From Anaerolineales bacterium (GTDB lineage Bacteria; Chloroflexota; Anaerolineae; JAAEKA01): 64,000 nucleotides of DNA. A model generated the notes under the pieces. That model saw only the letters and a program-made list of their open reading frames with translations. It had not been told where the DNA came from and ran no database searches. Shown here one piece after another: positions 63,934 through 64,000 of this stretch (positions are counted from its first letter, which is position 1; the number at the start of each line of letters is the position of its first letter). The DNA lies in NCBI GenBank assembly GCA_020634615.1, contig JACKBI010000002.1:248001-312000 (forward strand), given 5' to 3'. Made by a program: the position numbers and the translations under genes.

Positions 63934-64000
63934 GCGCGCTGCGCCGGCAGATAGGGCCCTGGATGCTGGCTCTGCGGCCGCTGGCAGGTCGGTAACTCCG

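Overview
The window is a GC-rich (roughly 60%) bacterial chromosome segment with protein-coding genes on both strands and no rRNA or tRNA that I can see. The gene mix suggests a Chloroflexota bacterium of the Anaerolineae/Caldilineae type: Thr/Pro-rich lipoproteins, a CHAT-TPR protein, DUF951 and DUF6391 proteins, a DUF3417-type glucan phosphorylase, MoxR/DUF58 and CBS genes in one operon, and a cyclase-AAA-TPR giant regulator. This assignment is inference from family content, not from a marker-gene placement.

Layout. 1-4 kb: a cut-off small gene, an FAD oxidoreductase, an Mrp/ApbC ATPase lacking the usual CxxC, a methyltransferase and a small membrane protein. 4.1-7.8 kb: a CHAT protease-like membrane protein with a lipoprotein partner. 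8.2-10.3 kb: a membrane-anchored Fe-S (HdrD/GlpC-like) reductase. 10.7-13.8 kb: a sugar ABC importer (two permeases and a binding lipoprotein, no ATPase). 13.9-19.8 kb: two tandem paralogous secreted proteins. 19.9-25.7 kb: exonuclease III, a REP-associated tyrosine transposase beside a GTAG-hairpin repeat array, holA, DUF6391 and glgP. 26-30.4 kb: an NAD-dependent epimerase and the minus-strand operon moxR-DUF58-CBS-CBS. 30.7-33.6 kb: a two-component system, then rpsU-infA from a consensus promoter lying inside the kinase gene. 33.7-37.7 kb: Nif3-like, MFS, DUF951 and PA2169-type proteins. 37.7-42.5 kb: a membrane-anchored carboxypeptidase-regulatory-repeat/DUF4015 gene that carries a decayed internal tandem copy. 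42.6-47.4 kb: a secreted hydrolase, a SAM-I riboswitch controlling a Cys/Met-metabolism PLP enzyme, an E1-like enzyme and a membrane protein. 47.7-51.4 kb: a His-rich membrane protein and an ABC-2 permease behind an elaborate leader (two upstream small ORFs and two mutually exclusive terminators), then a HAD hydrolase. 51.6-64 kb: penicillin acylase-like protein, two methyltransferases, an M23/LysM peptidase, a nucleotidyltransferase, a LuxR-type regulator, two trypsin-like proteases and the cyclase-AAA-TPR protein running to the right edge.

Two themes link the window. First, control by RNA leaders is frequent: a SAM-I riboswitch with a matching antiterminator, the four-arm attenuator in front of the ABC-2 permease, and terminator-like hairpins between promoter and start codon for rpsU and the HAD gene, while two other promoters sit so close to their start codons that leaderless mRNAs are likely. 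Second, the intergenic space carries several families of dispersed palindromes; two of them have the GTAG-plus-hairpin form of REP elements and one forms a tandem array directly upstream of a RAYT transposase gene.

The best candidates for undescribed biology are the uORF/tandem-terminator leader at 49.2-49.56 kb and the RAYT/REP system. The CHAT-lipoprotein pair and the decayed duplication inside the DUF4015 gene (real or an assembly error) come next.
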